From positions 124,001 through 188,000 of the forward strand of contig JADJHE010000003.1 of NCBI GenBank assembly GCA_016707685.1: a stretch of 64,000 nt of DNA. Direction: 5' to 3'. This DNA comes from Bacteroidota bacterium. Its GTDB lineage: Bacteria; Bacteroidota; Bacteroidia; 2-12-FULL-35-15. Position 1 is the first letter of the stretch. Every line of letters begins with the position of its first letter. Both the position numbers and the translations under genes were made by a program. Positions 25,883-33,782 of this stretch are shown one piece after another. Below the pieces are notes generated by a model. That model saw only the letters and a list, made by a program, of their open reading frames with translations. It was not told where the DNA came from and did no database searches.

Positions 25883-26902
25883 TTATAAAAACAATTCTTT
25901 TTTGAGATTTAACCATTCCAATGCTGAGCCATGTAATAGTAGTTCTTTTACATCCTTTTCGTAAGGCATTTCTTTGATTAGCTTCCCTGGTTCTAATTCT
26001 CCCAAAGGAAAAGGATAATCGCTTCCTAAAGCAACACGGTTTGCACCAAACATTCCAACTACAAAATCAAGCATTTGATCATCATGTACCAAGCTATCAA
26101 TCCAAAATTTACCTAAATATTCTTTAGGATTAATTGGATTGTCGATGGCTACTAAATCTGGTCGGCAATTAAATCCATGTTCTATTCTTCCTATGGTAGA
26201 AGGAAAGGAGCCTCCTCCATGTGCAAATGCAATTCGTAAATTTGGTAGGCGTTCCATCACTCCACCAAAAATAAGGGAGCATGCAGCACGAGATGTTTCA
26301 GCAGGCATCCCTACTAGCCAAGGCAGCCAATATTTTTGCATGTTTTGTTCACCCATCATTTCCCAAGGATGAATAAAAACAGCCATTCCTAGCTCTTCAC
26401 AAGCTTTAAAAATGTCAAAATATTTTTCTTCGTTTAAATTTTCTTGATTGATGTTAGTTCCAATTTGAACCCCAACTAAACCAATTTTTTTGCAGCGTTC
26501 CAATTCTTTAATAGCCAGTTGAGGTGCTTGCATTGGAATGGTGCCAAGTCCAATAAAACGTTTTGGATAGCGATGAACAATGTCTGCAATGTGGTCATTC
26601 AAAAACATGGAAAGGTTTAAACAGTCTTCTGGTTTTGCCCAGTAGCTAAACATTACAGGAACGGTTGAAAGTACTTGTACATCTACATGGTGATGATCAC
26701 ATTCGTGTATACGTTTTTCTGCACTCCAACAATTGTCTTCAATTTCTCTGAAAAACTTTCCATCATCACGAATCATTTTTGCACAGCAAGGTTTGTGATG
26801 GTCCAATTGAATGAATCCGCCATAGCCAAACTTTTCTTTCCAATGCGGAATATTCTCTGGAAGGATGTGTGTATGAATATCGATTGTTAGTATTTTACTC
26901 AT
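25883..26902 (-). CDS. ACMSD-like amidohydrolase (metal-dependent decarboxylase)
   Basis: Amidohydrolase-superfamily TIM-barrel enzyme of 339 residues, most like 2-amino-3-carboxymuconate-6-semialdehyde decarboxylase of the kynurenine route. Metal ligands are visible: DIHTHILPE (about 8-16, HxH), FIHPWEMMG (about 176-184), AFAHGGGSFPSTIGR (about 225-239) and LGSDYPFPLGE (about 293-303, catalytic Asp). The N-terminal region has the family's CWSAEKRIHECDHHHVDVQV stretch. No other tryptophan-degradation gene is in view, so the substrate assignment rests on similarity alone. Transcribed with gmk (6 nt apart). Confidence 0.85.
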   Translation of the reverse strand: MSKILTIDIHTHILPENIPHWKEKFGYGGFIQLDHHKPCCAKMIRDDGKFFREIEDNCWSAEKRIHECDHHHVDVQVLSTVPVMFSYWAKPEDCLNLSMFLNDHIADIVHRYPKRFIGLGTIPMQAPQLAIKELERCKKIGLVGVQIGTNINQENLNEEKYFDIFKACEELGMAVFIHPWEMMGEQNMQKYWLPWLVGMPAETSRAACSLIFGGVMERLPNLRIAFAHGGGSFPSTIGRIEHGFNCRPDLVAIDNPINPKEYLGKFWIDSLVHDDQMLDFVVGMFGANRVALGSDYPFPLGELEPGKLIKEMPYEKDVKELLLHGSALEWLNLKKELFL

Positions 26903-26908
26903 TTTTTC

Positions 26909-27472
26909 CTAGTTTAAAAAGTCTTCAACAATGCGTTCTGCTTCTTCGAAAGCATGTTCGAGCTTATCGTTTAAAATAATTTTATCAAACTGATTTGCTG
27001 TTTTTAATTCTTGTTCCGCTTTTCCCATTCTGCGAGCAATGCTTTCTGGTGTTTCTGTTTCTCTTGACTTTAAACGATTTTCGAGGTGCTCGATGCTTGG
27101 TGGCATTACAAAAACAGAAAGAGCATTTGCTCCAAACTGTTTTTTTAAATTAATCCCTCCAATTACATCCACATCAAAAATTACATGCTTACCTTTTTTC
27201 CAAATGCGCTCTACTTCAGAACGTAGCGTTCCATAAAAATTATCTTTATACACTTCCTCCCATTCAACAAATTCTCCTCTTTCAATTTTATCTTTGAATT
27301 CATCCACAGATAAAAAATAATAATCAACACCATATTGTTCCCCTTTTCTTATCTCTCTGCTACAAGCAGAAACGGAGAATTCTAAGTCGGGAAATACTTT
27401 TAATAAATGGTGTACAATGGTTGTTTTACCTGCTCCAGATGGCGCTGAAAATATGATTAATTTACCTTCCAT
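26909..27472 (-). CDS. gmk: Guanylate kinase
   Basis: Phosphorylates GMP to GDP with ATP; cytosolic nucleotide metabolism. The 187 residues contain the P-loop FSAPSGAGKTT near the N-terminus, SACSREIRKGEQYGVDYYFL (GMP-binding region) and GEFVEWEEVYKDNFYGT, then the lid and the final helix. Start at 27472 (MEGKLIIF) is chosen over the ATG at 27490, because the upstream ATG lies inside an inverted-repeat element and adds six unconserved residues. The terminal motif and length fit the family. Confidence 0.95.
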   Translation of the reverse strand: MEGKLIIFSAPSGAGKTTIVHHLLKVFPDLEFSVSACSREIRKGEQYGVDYYFLSVDEFKDKIERGEFVEWEEVYKDNFYGTLRSEVERIWKKGKHVIFDVDVIGGINLKKQFGANALSVFVMPPSIEHLENRLKSRETETPESIARRMGKAEQELKTANQFDKIILNDKLEHAFEEAERIVEDFLN

Positions 27473-27485
27473 TTTAGTGTTTATC

Positions 27486-27850
27486 GTCATTGCGATGGAG
27501 GAACGACAGAAGCAATCTCTAAATGAAGCTGTCTGACAAATCCTTCCAAGTCGGATTTAGTTCTTTTATTAATAATTCTTTTTTCTTTCTTGATCCCGCT
27601 TTTATTTGTTTTTCTCTTGCTATTGCATCCGTTGCAGTCGCAAAAAATTCATAGTATACCAATTTAGTAATTTTGTATTTACTTGTGAAGGTCGAACCTT
27701 TCTTTTCTTTGTGTTCGAACGTTCTTCTTTCTAAATTGTTCGTTACTCCAGTATAAAGGACAGTATTGTTAGCATTTGTCATTATGTATATAAAATACCT
27801 TAATCTCATATTTTGTAGGGTTGTTGGATTGCTTCGTTCCTCGCAATGAC
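27486..27850. mobile_element. Candidate mobile cassette: GIY-YIG gene between inverted repeats
   Basis: A 365-bp unit sits between gmk and yicC. The left repeat (27486-27518) reads gtcattgcga, four extra bases, ggaacga, four extra bases, agcaatct. The right repeat (27826-27850) is the reverse complement of gtcattgcgaggaacga plus agcaatcc. They are therefore inverted copies sharing gtcattgcga, ggaacga and agcaatc in order, and the longer left copy differs by two 4-nt insertions. The gene lies exactly between them: its stop codon begins at the base after the left repeat, and its start is 16 nt from the right one. Words of this type are familiar as dispersed repeats in many bacterial genomes. 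No target-site duplication is visible. Confidence 0.6.
27519..27809 (-). CDS. GIY-YIG nuclease domain protein (YhbQ/URI type)
   Basis: A single-domain GIY-YIG endonuclease of 96 residues. The motif appears as YFIYIMTN (GIY-like) and VLYTGVTNNLERRTFEHK (YIG-like, with the catalytic Arg and the following His). Then come ATDAIAREKQIKAGSRKKK, with the metal-binding Glu, and a NPTWKDL end with the conserved Asn. All core residues are present, so it should be catalytically competent. The family cuts DNA, but the role of single-domain bacterial members is poorly known. Inverted repeats bracket the gene exactly, suggesting it is part of a small repeat-borne element rather than a resident operon gene. 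The stop is TAG, next to the repeat. Confidence 0.88.
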   Translation of the reverse strand: MRLRYFIYIMTNANNTVLYTGVTNNLERRTFEHKEKKGSTFTSKYKITKLVYYEFFATATDAIAREKQIKAGSRKKKELLIKELNPTWKDLSDSFI

Positions 27851-27860
27851 AACAACTTAC

Positions 27861-28739
27861 TTATAGCACATTCAACAATTGCTCTTTTATTTTTTCTAAT
27901 TCATCTTTCATTTGGACGACCATTTTTTGCATGCCAGCATCATTCGCTTTTGATCCAATGGTATTAATTTCACGACCAATTTCTTGTGAGATGAAACCAA
28001 GCTTTCGTCCACTACCAGGCTCTTTCATGGTTTCATTGAAATAATTCAAATGTGTTTTTAAACGTAATTTTTCTTCAGTAATATCTAATTTCTCGATGTA
28101 ATAAATTAACTCTTGCTCAAATCTGTTTTGATCAATTTTGTTCGTATCAATTACTTCTTCTAAATTATTTTTGATTCTATTTTTGATGTTTGTAATACGT
28201 GCATCATCCAGTAGCAGTACTTCATTTAAAAGTTTAGCAATGATTCCAATACGCTTATTGAATTCATTTTCTAAGGTTTTTCCTTCATCATCTCTGAATT
28301 TTTGAAATGCTTCAATTGCTCTATTTACAGTCGCTTTAACTTCATTCCATTCTTTTTCATCCAGCTCCACTGTTTCTCTTTCGGCTTTCAATACATCAGG
28401 CATTTTAACAATTATAGAAAGTAAATTTTCAGTTCCTTCGTTTAGTTCTTGTGATAAACTTTTTAGCTCATTAAAATAGGCTTTAGCTAATGTTTTATTT
28501 AAGCTAGTAGGTGTCGATTCTTGTGTTGTTTCTGTAAATACAGTTACATCCACCTTTCCACGTTCCAATTGTTTTCCTATTTCGGTTCGTAACTCTAATT
28601 CTTTTTCTTTGTACAAATAGGGTATACGTAAATTCAAGTCGAGTTGTTTGCTATTCAGCGAACGGATTTCAACTGTAATTTTTTTGCCGGGAATTTCGTG
28701 TGTAGCTTTCCCAAAGCCAGTCATGGATTTAAAACTCAT
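27861..28739 (-). CDS. yicC: YicC family endoribonuclease
   Basis: Stress-induced RNase-like protein, 292 residues. N-terminal MSFKSMTGFGKA (family start) is followed by EIRSLNSKQLDLNLRIP, a long coiled/helical middle and the C-terminal DUF1732 segment (EKLRLKTHLNYFNET, GRKLGFISQEIGREINTIGS). YicC members in other bacteria are reported as endoribonucleases that target small RNAs. Located upstream of the GIY-YIG cassette and gmk in the same direction; yicC and gmk are often neighbours, so the cassette appears inserted between them. Confidence 0.93.
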   Translation of the reverse strand: MSFKSMTGFGKATHEIPGKKITVEIRSLNSKQLDLNLRIPYLYKEKELELRTEIGKQLERGKVDVTVFTETTQESTPTSLNKTLAKAYFNELKSLSQELNEGTENLLSIIVKMPDVLKAERETVELDEKEWNEVKATVNRAIEAFQKFRDDEGKTLENEFNKRIGIIAKLLNEVLLLDDARITNIKNRIKNNLEEVIDTNKIDQNRFEQELIYYIEKLDITEEKLRLKTHLNYFNETMKEPGSGRKLGFISQEIGREINTIGSKANDAGMQKMVVQMKDELEKIKEQLLNVL

Positions 28740-28759
28740 GGGTTGTTTTATTTATAAAA

Positions 28760-28767
28760 CAAATGTA
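28760..28767 (-). promoter_or_regulatory. -7 element upstream of yicC
   Basis: On the - strand TACATTTG matches TAnnTTTG, 20 nt before the yicC ATG. No clear TTTG is seen at the -33 distance, which falls at the 3' end of the EamA gene. Confidence 0.45.
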
Positions 28768-28782
28768 CTATTTTTTGTGAGG

Positions 28783-29703
28783 CTATTCTTGAGGAGGAAC
28801 ACTTTTATTCACACGTTTTTTAAATGGCATGCTTACCAAATAAACACCAAAAATGATTAATACACCAGCTGTTAATTTTCGCAGGTCCAATTCATCATTT
28901 TTGTAATATAAAATAGCAATAAGAGATGCTAAAAAGGGTTGCAAATAAATGTAAATACTCACAACTGAGGGACTTAATGCTCTTAGTGCATAGGTGTTTA
29001 GCACATACGCTAAAAAGGTAGTAGCAAGGACAACAAATAAAATATCTCTCCAAATTTGTGGTGGTAATTGTTGCCAGTTAACGTCCTGAATTTCGGTTAA
29101 ACCGAATGGAAGAACATAAACAAATCCAAATAAAAACACCCATTTTACTACGGTAAATGTGTTGTATTTTTTCATCAAGGGCTTCACCAAAACGACAAAC
29201 AATGCCCAAGAAACCGAGTTAATTAAAATTAACATGTCACCAAAAATGGTTTCGGAGCCTAATGAAAAGTCTTTGCCATAGACCAGCATAATTAGAGCGC
29301 CAATTATTCCAATTCCAATCCCCGTAATTTTTTGAAAGGAAATCTTTTCTTTTAAAAACACTGCAGCAATTATCATAACGATAATTGGGTTTGATGTCAT
29401 GATAATTGCTCCATTAATAGGCTGTGTTAAACTGAGCCCTTTTAGGAAAAGAAGTTGATTGAGTGCTACACCAAAAACAGCAAGCAATGCCATCCGTGGC
29501 AAATCTTTTTTATCAACTTTTTCTTTAATAAAAAACGTTCCAACAATCCAGAACAACACCAAGGCGCCACCAACACGCATGAGTACAAATGCAAATGGTT
29601 GAACATAAGCGGGCATCACTTCTTTAGCAATCGAGAAGTTTGCAGCATAAATGATATTTACAATAATTAAAGCTAAATGTGCTTGGAGTACTTTGTTTTT
29701 CAA
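28783..29703 (-). CDS. EamA-type drug/metabolite transporter
   Basis: Inner-membrane DMT-superfamily protein, 306 residues with about ten helices in two EamA halves: half 1 ends near GIIGALIMLVYG, half 2 has VVLATTFLAYVLNTYALRAL and PSVVSIYIYLQPFLASLIAI. Start is TTG at 29703, directly after the upstream gene's stop; no in-frame ATG gives the first helix. Substrate (amino acid, nucleotide or metabolite) cannot be told from sequence. The C-terminus is basic (MPFKKRVNKSVPPQE). Confidence 0.88.
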   Translation of the reverse strand: MKNKVLQAHLALIIVNIIYAANFSIAKEVMPAYVQPFAFVLMRVGGALVLFWIVGTFFIKEKVDKKDLPRMALLAVFGVALNQLLFLKGLSLTQPINGAIIMTSNPIIVMIIAAVFLKEKISFQKITGIGIGIIGALIMLVYGKDFSLGSETIFGDMLILINSVSWALFVVLVKPLMKKYNTFTVVKWVFLFGFVYVLPFGLTEIQDVNWQQLPPQIWRDILFVVLATTFLAYVLNTYALRALSPSVVSIYIYLQPFLASLIAILYYKNDELDLRKLTAGVLIIFGVYLVSMPFKKRVNKSVPPQE

Positions 29704-30054
29704 TTAGAGTTCTGCTTTTACTGTTGCAATGGTATTTTTAGAATTACCAATAAAAATTTTGTTGCCAATTATAATTACAGGGCGTTTCAAAAAAGTGTAT
29801 TCCTCTAAAATGTATTTTTTATAATCATCCTCGCTTAACGTTTTTTTGTCGAGTCCCAATGCTCTGTATTTCATCGCTACACGAGAAAATAATGCTTCAT
29901 AGCTACCAGCCATTTTTTTCATTTCGGCAAGCTGAGTAGCAGTAATTTTTTCTGTTTTAATATCTTGAAACTCGAATTTTTTTTCTTTGAGTTCTAATTC
30001 ATTGATGATTCGAACACATGTGGAGCAAGAACTTAGGTGGTATATCTTTTTCAT
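29704..30054 (-). CDS. ArsC/Spx/YffB family thioredoxin-fold protein
   Basis: A 116-residue protein with the N-terminal CSTC motif (MKKIYHLSSCSTCVRIINEL), placing it in the arsenate reductase-like family (ArsC, Spx, YffB). The middle has LFSRVAMKYRALGLDKKTLS and the end RPVIIIGNKIFIG, with the conserved RP. A second Cys typical of Spx (CxxC) is present. It could be an arsenate reductase, a glutathione-dependent reductase or a regulator; no ars genes lie nearby. It abuts the EamA gene with no gap. Confidence 0.85.
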   Translation of the reverse strand: MKKIYHLSSCSTCVRIINELELKEKKFEFQDIKTEKITATQLAEMKKMAGSYEALFSRVAMKYRALGLDKKTLSEDDYKKYILEEYTFLKRPVIIIGNKIFIGNSKNTIATVKAEL

Positions 30055-30060
30055 TTTCTT

Positions 30061-31107
30061 TTATTTAAAACTCCAATCAAATTTGTCTAAATCCAATAAA
30101 CAGTTTTTAAGTAAATCAATACTTGCTCTGATATCCGATTTGTCGGCCATTTCAATTACTTGATGAATATGACGTGTTGGTATAGAAATTGCGCCAGAAA
30201 TTGCTCCGCCTGGATTCATGCGTTGCAATGCAGCTGTATCGGTTCCTCCTGCAGGTAAAATTTCTGTTTGGTGTTTTATTTTATGTTTTACGGCTGTTTG
30301 TTTCATGTATTTTACCATTCGGTAATCACAAATGGTAGATGCATCCATAATTTTAATTGCTGTACCATCGCCTAATTTTGTTACTACTTCATAGGGTTTT
30401 GCTCCTGGTACATCAAATGCTATAGTGGTATCCAAACCAAATCCAAAATCAGGCTCTATTTGCAATGCAGAAGCATTTGCACCACGAATTCCAACTTCTT
30501 CCTGTACTGTAAATACTGCATATACATCGTACGGTGATGATTTAAGTTCGCGCAAGGTTTCAATTAAAATAAATACAGACACGCGGTTGTCGATGGATTT
30601 GCAATTCACACAATTACCCATTTCAATTAATTCGCGCTGGCGAGTTACTGTATCACCAACACTTACAATTTTGTCAACTTCTTTTTTACTCAAGCCTAAA
30701 TCGATAAAGTAATCCGAGATTGGAACAATTTTTTCGCGTTCTCCTGCACTCATCATGTGTATTGGTTTTGAGCCCATCACGCCTATCACATCTTTTTTCC
30801 CATGAACTATAACACGTTGAGCGGTTAATGTTTTTGGATCGAATCCACCTAAGGGTATAAATCGTAAAAAGCCATTTTCGTCAATGTGTGTAATAATAAA
30901 TCCAATCTCATCCATATGAGCAGCAATCATTACTTTTTTATCTTTTTTGCCTTTTTTAAATGCAGTAACATTTCCCATGTTGTCAACACTTACTTTATCT
31001 GCAAGTTTTTTAACTTCACGTAATACCACTTCACGAACGCGTTGTTCATGCCCTGGTGCACCAGCTACTTCACATATTTCCTTTAATAGTTTAATGTTGA
31101 TTGCCAT
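30061..31107 (-). CDS. M42 family metallopeptidase (aminopeptidase)
   Basis: Co-catalytic zinc or cobalt aminopeptidase of the M42 (glutamyl aminopeptidase/endoglucanase-like) family, 348 residues. Ligands and catalytic residues are visible: MIAAHMDEIGF (His and Asp, about 60-70), CVNCKSIDNRVS (bridging Asp), TVQEEVGIRGA (catalytic and metal Glu, about 200-210), GLDTTIAFD (Asp) and a C-terminal IPTRHIHQVIE (His). Typically forms dodecameric cages that trim peptides. Cytosolic; no signal peptide. Separated from the ArsC-like gene by 6 nt. Confidence 0.93.
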   Translation of the reverse strand: MAINIKLLKEICEVAGAPGHEQRVREVVLREVKKLADKVSVDNMGNVTAFKKGKKDKKVMIAAHMDEIGFIITHIDENGFLRFIPLGGFDPKTLTAQRVIVHGKKDVIGVMGSKPIHMMSAGEREKIVPISDYFIDLGLSKKEVDKIVSVGDTVTRQRELIEMGNCVNCKSIDNRVSVFILIETLRELKSSPYDVYAVFTVQEEVGIRGANASALQIEPDFGFGLDTTIAFDVPGAKPYEVVTKLGDGTAIKIMDASTICDYRMVKYMKQTAVKHKIKHQTEILPAGGTDTAALQRMNPGGAISGAISIPTRHIHQVIEMADKSDIRASIDLLKNCLLDLDKFDWSFK

Positions 31108-31148
31108 ATGGATTGTTTTAAATTTATAGTTTTTATTAAATACGAAAA

Positions 31149-31170
31149 TCTTCTTTGATTAAAAAGAAGA
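31149..31170 (-). terminator. Weak candidate terminator after pyk
   Basis: An 8-bp stem, tcttcttt/aaagaaga with a 6-nt loop, followed on the - strand by gattttcg. The stem is AT-rich and lacks a GC core, so this is tentative. Confidence 0.4.
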
Positions 31171-31207
31171 CTTGCGCATTAATTAAACAGTGATATTCAT
31201 AAATTGT

Positions 31208-32644
31208 TTATTCAACAGCCGAAAGTTTAATCATGTTTGATTTCCCTTTTTCGCTTAATGGAATACTTGCAATATTGATTACTAAATCATTTGGTTTTAC
31301 CATTCCATTTTTCTTTAAAATAAATTTGATATCAGCAATGGTATGATCGGTGCTAATGTTTTTATCGTAATAAAAACCTTTAACACCCCAAACTAAATTA
31401 AGTGTTGTTAGTATATCGTAGTTATCAGTAAAAACAAAAATGTTTGCTTTTGGTCGGTGACTTGCCAATTTAAGGGCGGTGTAGCCAGAGTGCGTCATCG
31501 TTACAATAGCAGCAGCACTGGTACGTTGAGCCATTTTTGCTGCAGTATAACAAATAGAATCCGATAAGAAACGTTCGTTGTGAATGTTTACTTCTGGAGC
31601 TGCATTTTCACGATTATAGATATCATCCGATTCTTGTTCAACGTGTTGAATAATTTTTGTCATAGCTGCAACCACTTTTGCAGGATGATTTCCAACTGAT
31701 GTTTCTCCACTAAGCATTACTGCATCAGCACCATCCATCACACTGTTTGCAACATCGTTTACTTCGGCACGCGAAGGGCTGATATTCGTAATCATGCTTT
31801 CCATCATTTGCGTTGCAATGATTACCGGTTTTGATTGTTCCAAACATTTGCGAACCAACATTTTTTGAATAATAGGAACTTGTTGCATTGGAACCTCAAC
31901 TCCTAAGTCGCCACGAGCAACCATCAATGCATCTGTTTCTTTGATGATATTATCAATCTCTAAAATAGCTTCTGGCTTTTCAATTTTTGCTACAACACGT
32001 GTTCTGATTTTTTGATTGAAGTTTGCAATTAAATGTTTCAATTCAATAATATCAGCAGCCGAACGAACAAATGATAATCCAACCCAATCCACATGATTTG
32101 TTAATGCAAAATCTAAATCTTTTAAATCTTTTTCGGTTAAGCAAGGCAATGAAACTTTTGTGTTTGGAAGGTTAACTCCTTTTTTAGAAGATAATATTCC
32201 ACCATGACGAATAACTGCTTTTACTTCATCAACACCATTTGTTGAAACCGTTTCTAGTAATAACTTACCGTCATCAATCAAAATGTTTTCACCTACTTTC
32301 ACGTCCTTAGGAAACTGAGGATAGGTAATGTAAACGCGTTCTGCTGTTCCTGTACACTCTTTGGTAGTGATAATAATTTCTTTCCCCGCAATTAATTCTA
32401 CACCATTGTTTTCTACAACGCCAATGCGTAGCTTCGGTCCTTGTAAATCGGCAAGGATTGCAGTATGTGTTCCTAGTTTTTTGTTTAAGTCTCTGATTGT
32501 ATTGATTTGTTGTAATACATTTTCATAAGAGCCATGCGAAAAATTAATACGGCAAACATCTGCTCCCGCTAAAATCATTTCCTCAATTACTTCGGCCGAT
32601 GAAGATGCAGGGCCAAGTGTTGCTACAATTTTTGTTCTTTTCAT
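31208..32644 (-). CDS. pyk: Pyruvate kinase
   Basis: Converts phosphoenolpyruvate and ADP to pyruvate and ATP; last step of glycolysis. The 478 residues show the family landmarks: KIVATLGPASSS (start), RINFSHGSYENV, LADLQGPKLRIG, VAKIEKPEAI (catalytic Lys/Glu), MVARGDLGVEVPMQQVP, IIATQMMESM and DGADAVMLSGETSVGNHP, then the allosteric C-domain. Length is typical. It is followed upstream on the same strand by an IPExxxVDY gene 24 bp away, a Bacteroidota-typical pair. Confidence 0.98.
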   Translation of the reverse strand: MKRTKIVATLGPASSSAEVIEEMILAGADVCRINFSHGSYENVLQQINTIRDLNKKLGTHTAILADLQGPKLRIGVVENNGVELIAGKEIIITTKECTGTAERVYITYPQFPKDVKVGENILIDDGKLLLETVSTNGVDEVKAVIRHGGILSSKKGVNLPNTKVSLPCLTEKDLKDLDFALTNHVDWVGLSFVRSAADIIELKHLIANFNQKIRTRVVAKIEKPEAILEIDNIIKETDALMVARGDLGVEVPMQQVPIIQKMLVRKCLEQSKPVIIATQMMESMITNISPSRAEVNDVANSVMDGADAVMLSGETSVGNHPAKVVAAMTKIIQHVEQESDDIYNRENAAPEVNIHNERFLSDSICYTAAKMAQRTSAAAIVTMTHSGYTALKLASHRPKANIFVFTDNYDILTTLNLVWGVKGFYYDKNISTDHTIADIKFILKKNGMVKPNDLVINIASIPLSEKGKSNMIKLSAVE

Positions 32645-32668
32645 AAATTCTATAATTAATTAAATCTT

Positions 32669-33145
32669 TTAAAATATTAAGTTCTGTTTTGATCGTAAAC
32701 TTTTAACATCAATTCGAACAGCAGTTTGAACATTTTCAATTTCTTTTATCTGCTGAATGATTTCGTTTACTTCTTCGTTTTCAATTTCGCCTCGAATTAA
32801 AAAAAAGTAATTCATTTGTTTTTGCTCAGGAATAAGATACTCATTGTCACTTTCATCCAGGGCATCAAATAGGGTGCTGGTTGTTTGTTCAACCGTTTTC
32901 GATTCGCTTAAATTGGCGATTATTGCATAATCAATAAATTCGTCTTGTTTTTCGAATAAGAAAAAAGAAAAAAACGAAGGGGTTGTTTGTTTTCTTCCTT
33001 TGATTTCTAGCGATTCTTGTTTGCTAAGTTGCAGGTTCAACGCATTGTTAACCGTCCAACACAAACGATAATCTTTTTCGTGAGATGAAATTCCTATCAG
33101 CACAAAATCGTAATCAAATTCTATTTCAAGTGTATGCTTTGCCAA
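32669..33145 (-). CDS. IPExxxVDY family protein
   Basis: A Bacteroidota-specific family of unknown function, recognised from the LIPEQKQMNYFF motif (IPE followed by a variant of VDY) and a C-terminal VQTAVRIDVKSLRSKQNLIF-type tail. The 158 residues lack a signal peptide and membrane helices; the N-terminus is EIEFDYDFVLIGISSHEKDY. It is encoded upstream of pyk, 24 bp apart, and likely co-transcribed; a link to glycolysis is inferred from that context only. Confidence 0.8.
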   Translation of the reverse strand: MAKHTLEIEFDYDFVLIGISSHEKDYRLCWTVNNALNLQLSKQESLEIKGRKQTTPSFFSFFLFEKQDEFIDYAIIANLSESKTVEQTTSTLFDALDESDNEYLIPEQKQMNYFFLIRGEIENEEVNEIIQQIKEIENVQTAVRIDVKSLRSKQNLIF

Positions 33146-33185
33146 CGAGCGAATATTAAAACACTGTAAAGTTAAAAATCTATTG

Positions 33186-33193
33186 CAAATATA
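33186..33193 (-). promoter_or_regulatory. -7 element upstream of the IPExxxVDY-pyk pair
   Basis: TATATTTG on the - strand is a perfect TAnnTTTG match, about 40 nt before the start at 33145. The -33 element is not convincing. Confidence 0.5.
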
Positions 33194-33242
33194 GGGTTTA
33201 AAAGAGGTTAATTTTCTGCTTTTTATAGCACAAATAAATTCT

Positions 33243-33250
33243 TACATTTG
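33243..33250 (+). promoter_or_regulatory. -7 element directly in front of the biotin-carrier gene
   Basis: TACATTTG is a perfect -7 match that ends only 4 nt before the ATG at 33255. If used, transcription would begin at or within a few bases of the start codon, giving a leaderless or nearly leaderless mRNA. A TTTT sits 18 nt upstream as a weak -33 element. Confidence 0.5.
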
Positions 33251-33254
33251 TGAT

Positions 33255-33758
33255 ATGTTAAAAGTTAAAGTAAACAACAAGGACGAACATCAAATAGTGT
33301 TCGAAAATGAAACATCGGGAACGATTGATTCTAAGAAGTTTTCATGGGATGTTATCGAGATAAAAAATGGAACATTTCATGTTATAAAAAACAATAAATC
33401 GTATACAGTTGAAGTTCTGAAAGCGGAGCCTAAAGAAAAATCTTTTTTGGTGAAAGTGAATGGCAATAAATACCAACTGAGTGTAAAAGATAAGTACGAT
33501 GAGTTGTTGAAGAGCCTTGGGATGGACAGCTTGAATTCCAGCAAGGTGAATGAAGTAAAAGCACCGATGCCTGGATTAGTATTGGATATTCGTGTTTCGG
33601 AAGGCGATGAAGTGAAAAAAGGTGATCCAATTTTGGTGTTGGAAGCCATGAAAATGGAAAATATTATTAAGTCGCCAACGGATGGTGTTATAAAGAAAAT
33701 CAATGTAAAAAAAGGACTTGCAGTTGAAAAAAATCAAGTCTTAATTAATTTTGCATAG
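33255..33758 (+). CDS. Biotin carboxyl carrier protein (carboxylase subunit)
   Basis: Carries biotin for an acyl-CoA or related carboxylase. The 167 residues end in a biotinyl domain: EVKAPMPGLVLDIRVSEGDE, then ILVLEAMKMENIIKSPTDG with the biotin Lys in EAMKMEN (about residue 132), and a closing GLAVEKNQVLINFA strand. The N-terminal half (about 1-85) is a Bacteroidota-type extension. No carboxylase catalytic subunit is adjacent, so the enzyme it serves (acetyl-, propionyl- or methylmalonyl-type) is unknown. It lies 24 bp before the superoxide dismutase gene. Confidence 0.92.
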   Translation: MLKVKVNNKDEHQIVFENETSGTIDSKKFSWDVIEIKNGTFHVIKNNKSYTVEVLKAEPKEKSFLVKVNGNKYQLSVKDKYDELLKSLGMDSLNSSKVNEVKAPMPGLVLDIRVSEGDEVKKGDPILVLEAMKMENIIKSPTDGVIKKINVKKGLAVEKNQVLINFA

Positions 33759-33782
33759 TTAACGAATCAAGTAAAAATTCAA

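Noticed and set aside
29704..30054. Arsenic resistance locus
   Set aside because: The ArsC-like protein has no arsR, arsB or arsH neighbour, so I kept the broader family name.
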